This document shows positions 22,746 to 33,974 of a stretch of 64,000 nt of DNA, piece by piece (positions within the stretch are counted from its first letter, which is position 1; the number at the start of each line of letters is the position of its first letter). The notes beneath the pieces were generated by a model. That model did not search any database. It saw only the letters and a list, made by a program, of their open reading frames with translations, and was not told where the DNA came from. This DNA is from Peronospora farinosa (taxonomy: Eukaryota > Oomycota > Peronosporomycetes > Peronosporales > Peronosporaceae). Both the position numbers and the translations under genes were made by a program. The stretch lies in contig CANTFK010000666.1 of NCBI GenBank assembly GCA_947646735.1, forward strand, positions 372,001-436,000, written 5' to 3'.

Positions 22746-22971
22746 GGAGAGAGCCTTCGAGTGGATGAGAAAGATGTTACCAGGAAATGGAATGTCCAAA
22801 GCCGAACCAAACATTGGCAACTATGCGTCATTGGCGCGTACTACGAGTGGGGTGGCGCATACTGTGACCAAAGAGAGCACAAGTTTCAAGGCCATCCATA
22901 AGACTGCCGTTGCTATTATCATAGCTGTGGTTTTTGCAATACTTCTACGCTTGGCCTTACGCTTGCAGTAA
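22582..22971 (+). CDS. Candidate secreted RXLR-like (degenerate RXLR, EER) effector with C-terminal membrane segment
   Basis: 129 codons from ATG 22582. Residues 1-24 form a clean signal peptide (hydrophobic SSILFVAVFVASSIDFIAA). About ten residues later comes PRLR at the place of an RXLR site (first Arg replaced by Pro), then RYLT, and an EER motif in SNEERAFEW. This layout is that of oomycete host-translocated effectors with degenerate RXLR, common in downy mildews. The mature part ends in a hydrophobic helix (TAVAIIIAVVFAILLRLALRL) that could anchor it in a membrane. A truncated copy with the same signal peptide lies at 11966-11820. Secretion is well supported; host translocation and target are unknown. 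Confidence 0.78.
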   Translation: MRARISSILFVAVFVASSIDFIAAESKTTPRLRHQNDKTPRYLTTTPTTGTASNEERAFEWMRKMLPGNGMSKAEPNIGNYASLARTTSGVAHTVTKESTSFKAIHKTAVAIIIAVVFAILLRLALRLQ

Positions 22972-24740
22972 TGGTCTTCATATACTTTAAAGTTGTGGCG
23001 GTATGTAATGTCTGATGATGTTCAAGAATTGTACCACCACGTGAGAAGTTAAGCTAATGTGTGTTTGATGTCATCATGAACTCGATCAGCTAGTCATTGC
23101 TTTAGTCCATAGAAAATAGCATAGCTCAGCTGTTGGGCAGCAAATCGTCCACTTGCCCTTGTTGTGCATGTCAACCATGACCCCATGGACGAAGTTATCC
23201 ACACGCGTGTAGCTGGTTGTACTAGTCCAGCGCAAGTCGTTGCAAGGTCATTTCCATCGGCGTTTGCCTGTTGTCATCGGACACGAAACAACACTGAAGT
23301 GCATTGGCATCTCCAGGCAAACCTTGGCTTAGAAAATACTATGCTCAGCATCGATGTACATTAATTTAAAGCCAGACGGCGCTTCATAACTTTCATTAAG
23401 TAGCACTTTCGCGAATCGCATGAGTATGTTCCGTCGTAAAGTTGTCATCCAAAAAGTCCTGGGCTTATAGAGGAGTTTACCCGTCCGGATTAAAATGTCC
23501 CTTCCAACCAATTTAATTGATTTGCATGTTTTTATGCCAAGCAATTAGATTGGTTAAAAAGCTTATTTAATCTAGAAGTAGGATTTTTTTACGAGATACT
23601 TTTACGATGGTGAAGAACAGACCGTCTATTTCAAACATTAAGGATTGGTAAGATGTCTGGAGTGCTTCTACCAGGACTTCGTCATTCTTCGCCTCGCTGG
23701 CTCAATCTGCTGGCTCGAGACGTCGGGCGTCACGGGGGACACTCCGAAAAGGGCACGTGGAATCGGGTATCCAGCCCGAGGTGTAAACAGTGGCTCAATG
23801 ATCGCAACAAGCGCCGGGCACCACACCGATCAGTCCCGATCGATCGCTGATGCACCTGGACGGGGCCGATCAATTCACGTTCTTGGCAAGTTCACTTCGT
23901 GGGACCGAGATTCGCGCTCGGCGATCGAATCGGCGTCTTGAAGGCTGACGTAGAATAGCAGGAACTATTGGGGAAAGAGGGAATGATAACCGCGGTCGTC
24001 GATCCTCTCCCCCCCGGGGGTAACAGGGTTGGTGCTCCCCTTACGGTTCGCACGCTGCGCTTGCCCCCCATAGCGCACGCAGCAGAGGGAAAACCTCCCC
24101 CCTCTTATCCTGGGCCTCCCGTTGGAGGGACTTCCCGCCCTGGTCGGAGGGGCCGGTTGACCGGCTCTTTGAAGGTCTTCGTCTCTTGGCCGTTGTAGCT
24201 CGAAGGCGCGAATTGGAAAGTGTACTTTTACGATGGTTATCGATCTCGACGTTCTTCGAGCAACCGACGTGCGCGTGCATGTACCACATTGTAACATCCT
24301 ACATAATTTATTACCGTGCTGCAATTGGAGTATACAGTACTATGCATGGCTTGCAGGGTAACTGGTCTGTTTTGGAATGTTTACGCCCTTTTAAACAGCG
24401 ATTGACAAAAACGATACGGATTTTATGTTTCTTGAAAACATATTGATGATTACGGCCATTGAAGACTTTAGCTCCGATTTTACATCTAATTTTGGGTATA
24501 ATGCTACAAATTTAAGAGATATCAGGAATGTTTACAGACTGATTACAGCCGTTTGTTTCCACGATATAAAGTAGCGTTTAATGCAAATGAATTCAATGAT
24601 AGACGCTGTATTTCATTGGTACAGGAAGCTGTAAGACGCAGTCATTTATATACTAGTTACTTGAATATTTAGGGGGGGGAGTGGTTGACGTGCATTTCCC
24701 TCCGGTTGCACGCACTCAGTTGGTCGACGAATGTAGTAAT
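22972..24740. other. Gene-poor region with a GC-rich island
   Basis: No gene was recognised. From about 23,650 to 24,220 the composition turns clearly GC-rich (runs such as CCCCCCCGGGGG at 24008-24019), unlike the AT-rich flanks. Small open frames exist there on both strands but none matches a family I know. The island could be the remnant of a mobile element or transferred DNA. Confidence 0.45.
23598..24237. repeat. 14-bp direct repeats bounding the GC-rich island
   Basis: ACTTTTACGATGGT occurs at 23598-23611 and again at 24224-24237, enclosing 612 bases that contain the whole GC-rich island. Length and placement fit a target-site duplication of a non-LTR or similar insertion, but no poly(A) end, terminal inverted repeat or recognisable transposase is visible. 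Confidence 0.55.
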
Positions 24741-25406
24741 TCAAAAGAGCAGGTCCAGTAGTTCGCTGGCACAGTCCTCGAGCGTCGGAAATTCATGCGA
24801 TTCTCTGGCTGTAGAGTCCAAAGGGATGAGGTCGTCACTACCGAACGCCTCGAGATTGACATACTTGCCGGCATCCAGCCACGTGTTACTCAATGTTTCA
24901 TCTGTGGAGACCGGTGAACCAGCAAAAGACGACGTCTTGGAGTCAAGGATTTTGATGGCATCCGCAATGGACATGTAGATTTTACTCGCATCATCCACAT
25001 GCGGACAGTCCTTTTCAAGACAAGTACACGGTGGACGACTCTTCGAGTATGAACCCAGTCCGAGTCCGCTTCCGGATGGGCTGTTCAGTGACTGTCGTGC
25101 ATTTGGGGAGTCCACTGCGACCTCAATACCTCGTTGAGCGTTGTACAGTCCATGGCGAACCGCTGCCTGTTTGCGTTGAGCCTCACGAAGTCGCCGCGCA
25201 GCTTTTAGGCGGTATTTCTGCGCATGGGTCATGGTTTGACGCACGTTGCGTGTGCCGACGTACGCGGCCACACGCTTCCAGGGTCCGTTTGAGAAGAGCT
25301 TGACACCTTCCAGAAAGCGAGCGTGCTCCTCTTCGGTCCACATACCAACGCCAACCGAAGGTTTGCTGCTGTTGTACTGAGTGTGCGCTGCTGTCTGAAG
25401 ACTCAT
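24741..25406 (-). CDS. SHAQKYF-class single-repeat MYB transcription factor, paralogue 1
   Basis: 221 codons, single exon, from ATG 25406. A single MYB repeat spans about residues 21-68 with Trp23 and Trp43 and a third helix ending in THAQKYR (60-66), the SHAQKYF signature with Ser replaced by Thr. A basic stretch (LKAARRLREAQRKQ) follows. Residues 125-150 hold a Cys-rich CTCLEKDCPH, possibly metal-binding. The C-terminus ends FPTLEDCASELLDLLF, closely matched by the paralogue at 27892-28611, so it is a conserved functional motif, perhaps an activation or interaction helix. The role is nuclear and DNA-binding; target genes are unknown. Confidence 0.88.
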   Translation of the reverse strand: MSLQTAAHTQYNSSKPSVGVGMWTEEEHARFLEGVKLFSNGPWKRVAAYVGTRNVRQTMTHAQKYRLKAARRLREAQRKQAAVRHGLYNAQRGIEVAVDSPNARQSLNSPSGSGLGLGSYSKSRPPCTCLEKDCPHVDDASKIYMSIADAIKILDSKTSSFAGSPVSTDETLSNTWLDAGKYVNLEAFGSDDLIPLDSTARESHEFPTLEDCASELLDLLF

Positions 25407-27891
25407 GGTGTTGTAGTTTGTGGGCAATTTGAAAATGAAGTTGAGATTGATGTGAGGTTAGCTCACTTTTGTTCAAGTTATGTGTGACCTGAGCTCGCTG
25501 TTGCAAATTTGTGAATGAGGCCTACGTTATGATAGACTTGAACGGCAGAGACTCTTCAGCTCGATCTCCGTGTTCATGTGGTCCCAGCACCCACTATGCT
25601 CATCTGTCATACGCCATCAATGACGCTCAAATTGATCGATCCGCACGCACCAGTCTCTCGCTCCGTAACCGTAAACCTGAGACCAAAATCCGATGAGGAA
25701 CGGGCCTTTCCACTCGATTCAGCCGTGTTTACGCGAGCTCATCCCTAATTCACGTGTCTATGATTATCTATTAGGTCTACAGAATGTAAACTGGGCACAT
25801 TGTCAAATCAAATCATGGACGCTCGAGTATTCAAGTAGCCCGAAAAATTCATCAAAACACCGGGCACGTCTCCTCGACTCTGCCGTGCTCAATCAAACAA
25901 CGAGGGCAAAGTACTGTCTGACTTGCAGCTCACTTGATAGCTGAGACGCAAACTGGTCGCCTCATCGCTCGATTTGATGGGCCGAAATTTCTAATGCTAT
26001 GGATCTGCAGTGAGAAGGCTGCTTGAACAGGCGTATAACGTGCGCTTTCTTGTAGGCGCTCGTCTGTAGTATCGTTCACTCGTGGCTATCAGGCGGAAGG
26101 GGGTTCACAATGAGTCATGAACTATTGCTTCTACATAAAACAATTGCTGGTAAGTGTTTGATTATCGCATTCTAAGAAAGAGCTTATGTATTCAGTACAG
26201 TATCGAAACCTAACTTTAGGTGAAAGCTGAATAAGTATCATGTGGTAATTCGAATTGTACTGGAGGAACATACAAGTGAACAATGGTCGACGGACTATCA
26301 GCGATATAGCGCTTAAGTCCAATCGAATGAAGCGAATCGCTATTGTCTTTGTACCTGTCTCGGAATGTGTGAAAATTTTCTCAAAAAAAATCAGCTCTTT
26401 AGAAGTGGGCACTTTTAATTTGGGTCGCGATTAGAAATGATTGTGCCAGCATAGAAAAGGATACTTTTTGAGACTGTGCTACACCAATAGTTGAATATGA
26501 TTACTACCGTAGCAACAGCAGGCAGCGTTTGTCAAGCAAGTGTGTACTCGCACCTCAGATGTGTAATCATACGTTCGATTTGAAGTAAAATCGTTTGTGG
26601 GAAGAGGACTTGCCATAACGAAGGTGTACAAGGTGACATGCGCACGATGGAAGGCCTTATGTCATTGCGTGAAAATTTAGTGCTGGTTGACCTGGAAAGT
26701 GCCACATCATGAGCTGACCAGTACTTTGAGATTGCATTGGTTTCGTCGAATTCGAGTCATCTATCGGTGACGATGTTAAAGATGGCCACACAGCGACATT
26801 TTATAGTTCGTCATATGGTTTTCTTATGATTCGGGTCGCGGCTGCAAATCGGTCGTAAAAAGCACATGAATACGCCCGCGATCCCGTCATACTATTTGGA
26901 CTCCACCACTGCCAAGTTCTAGTCCTACCTTGCAAGAGTAATCCGTTGGACGGCGGCTATCAGGCAACAGCTGCAGCCGCAAGCGACTGTCCAATGATGC
27001 AAAAACGTGCGTCTAGATGCATGGGTTTGATACTGTCTCTATCTGGAAAGAGCTTTCGAAGCGCTCCGAAGAGAAGCGTTCTGCAGTGTCGGTGGTGGAT
27101 TGCCAGTGACACCATCACCTCAAGAATGATGATTCACGGAAGGCTGAATGCGTGCGCACCTCAAGAAAACAATACGACGAATAGCGGGTGCACTTGATTA
27201 GACGCTGGTAGCGTTTAGCTATACGAAGGTGGACGGCCAACGATGGCGTAAGCACGAACGAGGTGAGCGTATCTACCCATCAACAATAGCTAACACAGCG
27301 ATCCGTGCAGCATCAGCCCCTCTGTAGCGATAATGAGCTGTATGATGGTACGCTGATTACGGTGGCACAAGTGTCGATTTCAGCATTTTTTATATCTGCA
27401 GTTTACGTCACTGTCAGAAGCTTTCGACAGCTTCAACGTGTCTAATCTTCACACAGTGTCCCTTGCGAAATCTCGAACTTTGCAGCGCTGTGTATATGAC
27501 AGCTTTCTGTGCCGGTGCATTCGACGCTGATCGGGTGCACAGCCGGTCACTAGCATGGTACAGTGCAGCATAATCACAACATCCTGTATCTTGTGAACGT
27601 AGTAATGACATCCTCAAAAACTTCCCTTAGATCTCGTGGATCACGTGAATCTTGTCCTCGAGGATCGCTGTTTTGGGTTTCCAGGGCTTAAAGGGTTCGA
27701 TCTGAGCTTCACAAATAATTGCCTTCGTTGATCTGCTTTCTGACGGCAAAGTGTAAGGATAACCGAGAGAAAGGCGTGTACATCATTAAAAGGAAGCGTT
27801 TCATTTTAACGGCCGTACTTTTGCTAAGCATCAGCTTGTATCGTGCTATGTTTTGACTGTCACCACCTACATGTACGCTTACATGCACCTG
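25407..27891. other. Intergenic between the two MYB genes
   Basis: Nearly 2.5 kb without a recognisable gene. Open frames are short, mostly lack ATG starts and have no family features. A decayed insertion is possible, but nothing specific was identified. The promoter of MYB paralogue 1 should lie just right of 25406. Confidence 0.4.
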
Positions 27892-28611
27892 TTAAAAAAG
27901 TACTTTGAGCAGCTCTGTGGCGCACTCCTCCAGAGTGGGGCTCGCTGTCAGATCTTCTAGAAGATCAATATCCTCTAGCCCGAGTAGTGTCACGTCCAGA
28001 CACGACGGCTCCTGTGCTGACTCGCTTGTAAAATGCTTGGCCCACGGTAGAGCCCCGGTGTCGGAGCATTGACCTCTCGGTTCCACTGCAGCAGTGCCAG
28101 GACGTGAATAATAATTGACTTGGGTCTGCTCATAGGTGACGCGGTGGTTGTTGTGAAAAGCGCCCATAGTGCGAAGGCGCTCCTGCATGAGTGACTCTTC
28201 GCTCACATGATGACCAAAATTCATACGCATGAGGGCCTGCTTGGTGCGCAGACCACGAAGGCGCCGTGCAGCCTTTTGCCGATACTTCTGAGCGTGTGTC
28301 ATCGTTTGTCGGACGGTGCGGGTGCCCACATAAGTGGCGACGACTTTCCATGGCCCATTAGCATAAATCTTGATTGCCTCCAGAAACCTTGCATGCTCCT
28401 CCTTGCTCCACACGCCGGTGCCCATGCCGTTCGGGCTCGTGGATCTACGTGGAGAGCCTTCGCTGTCCGTGTAGGAAGACGAAGTGTCAGAGTCCACCTC
28501 CACCTCCGTTGACCGTCCCAATTTGTCGTCTTTTAGTGTTGGTTTGATATCGTGCGTGTCGGCAGTTGCATTGGTAGACATGTCTTGGATCGATGAATAG
28601 ACTGTGTTCAT
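27892..28611 (-). CDS. SHAQKYF-class single-repeat MYB transcription factor, paralogue 2
   Basis: 239 codons, single exon, from ATG 28611. An acidic, Ser-rich N-terminus (1-60) precedes one MYB repeat with Trp68, Trp88 and THAQKYR at 105-111. The repeat is about two-thirds identical to that of paralogue 1 (WxxEEHARFLE, NGPWK, VRQTMTHAQKYR), and the C-terminal end TLEECATELLKVLF matches as well, while the linkers differ. Same orientation and 2.5-kb spacing point to an old tandem duplication. Likely a nuclear DNA-binding regulator. Confidence 0.88.
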   Translation of the reverse strand: MNTVYSSIQDMSTNATADTHDIKPTLKDDKLGRSTEVEVDSDTSSSYTDSEGSPRRSTSPNGMGTGVWSKEEHARFLEAIKIYANGPWKVVATYVGTRTVRQTMTHAQKYRQKAARRLRGLRTKQALMRMNFGHHVSEESLMQERLRTMGAFHNNHRVTYEQTQVNYYSRPGTAAVEPRGQCSDTGALPWAKHFTSESAQEPSCLDVTLLGLEDIDLLEDLTASPTLEECATELLKVLF

Positions 28612-30659
28612 TGTGAAGACAAACGGTGATCGAAGGTTTGACTAAGCTGATGTGTTTGCTGTCGCAAGACAGTTTGTTCGTCCGTGCGTAAGACCCAGCA
28701 AAATTGAAAATACACGGCACTCGATGGCCTCTGGCTTCGAAGTGGCCTCTCGTTTTGCGCATCTCCATGCGTACGTACATTCCGTAGAGGAATTGAAAAC
28801 TTCTTGACGCTTGGCCGAATATAATATGCAGACGGGGAAAAGCTTGTATAATGCGTGGCGACGGAGCTCGAGAAGGTGCCGGTTCTGCTGCCTACTGATC
28901 ACCTTTCTCACGTGGGCAGCCCAGCGACGCCTCAGGAGGGGCCAAGGACGTGATGTGTTCAGCTAACGCAGATTGTACACTCAATGCGAGCGCTCTGGTC
29001 GCATATCGCATTGAAAAATACGCCTGCTTCCACATTGCTAGCATCAATGTTTACCAAAAAGTCCAAATGCTTGCCGTATTCGCTGGAGTGAGCGGCATTA
29101 GCCAGTTTACGCCGATTGTAAGAGTTGTTCCTTGGCCCCAACAGCAGCAGACCGCGTTTCAATTGCAGTCTAGTACTGAAAGCGTCGTCTGCTAAAAGCC
29201 AACCATTGATACAGTTACTGTCTCGACAGTGGAAGCGTTTGTCGTTAACAGAACCGGACTTTATTGTAAAATTTAAGTCGGACACGAAGCGGTTGCCACA
29301 ACGAGATTCGTCGTACACCACTGCTGTAGAAGTGCTCAGTAATACCTCTGGACCGATCACCCCTGGAGATGGTTAAATGAGTGGCGCCAGCATCACTCAT
29401 TCTTGTTTCCGTATAAATATAAAAGCTTCGACGAGTACCGTCGACAATTCTAGTTGGTTGTCTTGCCACTCACAACCAAGCTCTTGCTCTACTTTACACT
29501 AAGAAGGTCGACTTGTCTTCTTCACTAATAGGTCGGCAAGCCCAAAGATACGCAAGCCGTTGTTTGCTTCAACAACACACTTGAGGCTCTTGCCAGATGT
29601 CACTTGCAAGACGAAAACGAGACGCGTTCAAAACACAACGCGGCAACACTTGCCAATCACTTTTACGTCCATGCATGGAAAAATCTGTCAAGCAGCAAAG
29701 CGTGAGGTAATGTTCGGGAGTTGATATACGATACAGTATCATGTCATAGCCAACCGAACGGAATTTTACTCGCGACAGTCGTGGCAAGAAAATAATTTCG
29801 GTAAGTAGTGCATCGTCTACAAGTATAACTTCTTGTTCCAGATTATAAAGTAAACTCAAGGCAGTGATGTAATATATTGCTTTTCATTAGCGCACGATCG
29901 GTGCTCGCGCCACAGCCTGGACGACTTTGTCGTAGAGGTTTCAAGCATATTGGTGGTATACTGAACGTTAAAGACACTAAGGCATCGACGAACCGAACAG
30001 CATGACGTCCTCGCAATTAAGTGTCAGCCAGGTCTAGATGAACATCTTGACAACCATTCCTAGCGCTACTATCAATGCCTCTTTGGCGTAAAGCGCTAGG
30101 AATGGTTGTCAATATGCTCTTTTTGTAAACGGAACAGTTTTGCTCAGTGAGGAGGCAGCCAAATGCTCATATGCTCGATTAGACAAGAACGACAAGCTTC
30201 TGGCTGTTTTTTGGTGAGTAAAATGCTGTCTTTTTTAGGTAGGAAGGAGGAGTGCTGTAGAACGAGTCCTATAGTAAAGCACAGCATGCTACAGACGCCG
30301 TCAGGGTTGCACCCAAATGCTGACCGGGCGGTGGAGATGTTTTGTATGGGAGTGAAGACACGGTCATAAACTTGCCAGAGGTAATCGTAGTGTTATTATT
30401 TCAGATAAAATACGTTCAGCAAGGTCACTTGCCATCATATGGCTCAAGAGAGGAAGACTCTCTGCATGCTGCTGGTTGTTGTGTACCGTACGTACAGTGT
30501 GTGTCGAAACACCATATGTAGTATCCATATTAGCGGAACTAAGCGAACAATTGCAGTCTTTTCAACCCTTTGTACCCCACCCCTCACATCAATCAAGTTC
30601 CAGTTTACCTGTCAGACTTTATAAACCCATCATTTCTAAAGAGATCAAATCAAAAAATC
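28612..30659. other. Gene-poor region
   Basis: About 2 kb between the divergently read MYB paralogue 2 and anoctamin genes. A minus-strand open frame of 133 codons (29360-28959) starts only from GTG and has no known features. A TATA-like TATAAATATAAAAG lies at 29414-29427 without an obvious gene behind it. One strong hairpin is listed separately. Confidence 0.4.
30047..30112. repeat. Perfect 21-bp inverted repeat (hairpin)
   Basis: TTGACAACCATTCCTAGCGCT at 30047-30067 is followed after a 24-base loop by its exact reverse complement at 30092-30112. A transcript would fold into a 66-nt hairpin of miRNA-precursor-like size; it could equally be a miniature element end or a terminator-like structure. 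No gene abuts it. Confidence 0.85.
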
Positions 30660-33600
30660 ATGCTCCCACAAGAACCTGAAGTAGCGCTGCCATTGCCTGT
30701 ACAGGGTCATGCTCCAGCTACAGATGAAGGGGAAGCCTTTATCACTCACAAGGAACGTCCGCTAGTAGACGTCTCGTTATCTGCTTCTTCGTTTGTATAC
30801 TCAGATGATCGGGATTCCCTTTCCAGCAAGAAAAAGAGTGACAAAAGTAAAGCCGTTGTTACACGTTGTCGTGGGAAAAGAAACCCTAAAAGCAATTCTC
30901 GTATGACAAAGAGTGAAGGTCATGGTGACGAGTTGTCATCATCTCCTGTCCCTGGTAAATTTAGGTATTTGAAACCTGACGAGATTCTAAATGGACAATT
31001 ACCAGATTATGATTTTGCAATTATTGTAAATCGAAAAGTTCAATTGCCGGGTTGTTTTCAAAAGACAATTCATTGTCTCTGCTGTGCTCCAGTATCAGCT
31101 GTTTCGTCACCACTTGGCAATACGAAAAGAGGATGTATTGACACTATTTCCGATGCTTCGCATGAACATGTTGGATTTAAAAGACTTTGTATGGCAAGCT
31201 CACCTAATGTAAGTGAAAGTGAAGATGAACATCGTCGCATTGTCAATAAATTGTGTACTCAAGGACTTCTTGTGGATATTATTGATGGGGGAGACTCAAA
31301 GGGAGAAATGTATTCTGGATACTTGATTCTCTTGATTCGAGCTCCGGATTCAGTCGTGATGTCATTGGTGACTCAATTTCGTACACAAATGTGGATAGAA
31401 CATGGTGCAGTGGTAGATATGGAAGCAGATGTAGCACAGCGTCGAGGTGACCCTACGACTCCAGCTGAACGGATTGAAATTGTCGACTATATTATTGAGC
31501 AACGAGCAAAGATTGACCAAGAACGATCTATGGATTCATGATCTTTTTCCAATGCATAACCAAAGTGTGACAAATACGCTGATCCAACGATGGGTCACGT
31601 CTTGGAGATTACATGAGTTAGATGACAAGAAAGTTTTACTGTCGCTACGCTACAATTTTGGTGAAAAGGTGGCTTACTATTTCGCGTTTATCAAGTACTA
31701 CAATACGTGGCTCATTCCACTTGCAGCAATTGGCATTTTACTAAACCTACTGCGTGGTGTAATCTCCATGACAGCATATATGCGACTTTTAGCATTTTGG
31801 GGTCTGGGCGTATCGGTGGTGTGGGGTTTTGCATTCCTTAAGTCGTGGGAGCGAGAAAATGCGTGCATGCAGTATGAGTGGACGGGCAAATTGCACGTCA
31901 AGCAAATTGAGTATCGGAACAAACAGTTTTATGGAGAGTCCCGGCTGAATGCCTTGACAGGCGATGTAGAATTGGTGTACTCAGGGTGGCGACGCTTGCC
32001 CAAATATTTTTGCGTGTTTCTTTTTATGTTGTGGCAGATGCTGATCATGCTGGTCCTCGTAGCAAGCTGGGTCACCATTTATGAGATTTTGAAGGCTACG
32101 TACAAGGAAAGCCACATTTTTTCGACGCAGTGGTTTCTCATCTTGCTTGAAGGGTGTGTATTTGGTTTCTTCGTGGACGTTGTTCAGTGGAACATGGTAG
32201 TCACGAAAATGGGTGCTTTGTTCACGCATTGGGAAAACTATCGAACAGAGGAGCAGTACGAAAAGGCATTGATCCGCAAGCTTTTCTTGCTTGACTTTCT
32301 CAACTACTATACTTGGTTCTTCTCACTAGCATTCATATTTGTGATTCCCGGTCTCGGCAATTATTTGACAAATACCTTCAACCACATGTTTTTCGGAGAT
32401 GCTATGAATTGCTGTTTCGGCCCATATGTGAACCAAGACGGTTCATGTACCATGTGTCCTGTGGGTGATAAGGATGCCACTTGCATCGAGTGTATCGGAT
32501 TCTTTACTTTTGATCGCCACCACGTAGACTTGAGCGCCATGTTTGTCACTCCCATCGTTATCACACAGCTTTTAAACATTATACTGAGGCTAGTGGCGCC
32601 CATCCTCGTGCGAAAACGTCGTGAAAACGCTCAAGCTCGCGCTGACACACGAGCACAACAGTGCGTTCGCGAGGCAGGCTCAATGAAGATCTTAGGATCG
32701 CTGGATTATGAAGACCAGAAGGAATCCCAATTCGGTAACAAGTCCAGCTCACGGTATCTTGAGTATACTCCGACAGAAATCGAGGTGCTGAACAAAAAGG
32801 CTCGTGAGATTCTATTTGACAGCGAGCAAGATACTTATGATCCATATGATGACTTCCACGTGCTGACAGTGCAGTTCGGCTTCACTGTTATGTTTTCAAT
32901 GCTGTGGCCGTTGATGCCTTTTGCGTGCTTCTTGATCAATAGTGTAAAGAGCCGCACGGATGGCTATCGACTCTGCAAAACACTGAAGCGTCCGATTCCA
33001 CGACGAGCCAATGGCATTGGTGCTTGGAATAGTATTCTCACCGCTTACGCATATATCGCCGTTATCGTTAACGTCTTGCTAATCTGCATCTCAACTGGCG
33101 TGCTCGAGTTCTTTGACGAAACGTGCGTGAGCGACATTCAACATCAGCTCGAAAAACAAGGGAAGACTCTGGACGACTTTGTCTTTGGTCCGGACTTCGG
33201 CTGCCTGCATATTGCTTGGCGATTACTGTTCATCCTTCTGCTGGAGCACTTGTTTGTGGCGATAGCTTACGTGAGTATGCGGCATGTTCCGCGTGTGCCC
33301 AGGTGGATCAAGGATGTCATGAGTGCGCGAGAAAACAAGTTTAAAGGGCTACTGCGTGAGCACGAGCTGGACCTGTTTCCTCCCAACAGCAGCAGCGGCA
33401 ATGAGGGAAGCTGCGACAATGGCAAGAGTGCAGATGCGGGAAGTGACAAGAGCTCAATGTCGTCGGAGGCATGCCGTATTGATGTCAAGGGGCTCGTGAG
33501 CTTTGAGGGCAATGCGTCAAGTGTGACAAACCGCAGCATTCGTACGTCTTCATCTCAATCGTCGCCATCTCGCTCAATTTCGATCGATCCCATGACACCG

Positions 33601-33705
33601 CTTTCACGAGCACCAAGCGACGCCGAATTCCCGACCAGCACTGGTGTTCGCACAAAAGCTCGTGAAAAGCTGGCGCGGCAGTGGTCGGACGGCTCAGAGA
33701 ATTAG
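30660..33705 (+). CDS. Anoctamin/TMEM16-family membrane protein (one frame change needed)
   Basis: From ATG 30660 the first frame runs to TGA at 31539-31541; the rest continues in the +1 frame to 33705, about 1,015 aa in all. The first part holds a Ser/Lys-rich leader, the cytosolic anoctamin dimerisation-like domain (LPDYDFAIIVNRK) and the TPAERIEIVDYII element that precedes the channel domain. The second holds FPMHNQ, GEKVAYYFAFIKYYNTWLIP and some ten membrane segments typical of TMEM16, ending in a Ser-rich tail. Family members are calcium-activated scramblases or chloride channels. I found no plausible GT-AG intron of the right length across 31447-31541, so the break is an indel, a sequence error or recoding. 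Confidence 0.9.
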
Positions 33706-33974
33706 TACTTCAAAGCACCGTGTCAAAGAAGAGAAAACATAGCATACCAGGCTGTTTCCTGTACTTAATGTATACTGGAAGAGACACTACCGTAGCTGTA
33801 TGCAAAGCTCATACGTCTATCGTGACGATTGAGACGTATCAATTAATATCTGCATCGACAGACTCATCATAACTTAAAGTGCGATCATCTGACAGCCCTC
33901 TGGTTCCACGTCATATCGGTGTCAATTGTGCACTTCGATCGACACTATCAAGAGCATTCTCGATTCTCCTTGCA

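Noticed and set aside
28959..29360. 133-codon minus frame in the gene-poor region
   Set aside because: No ATG at its start and no recognisable features; similar lengths arise by chance in this composition.
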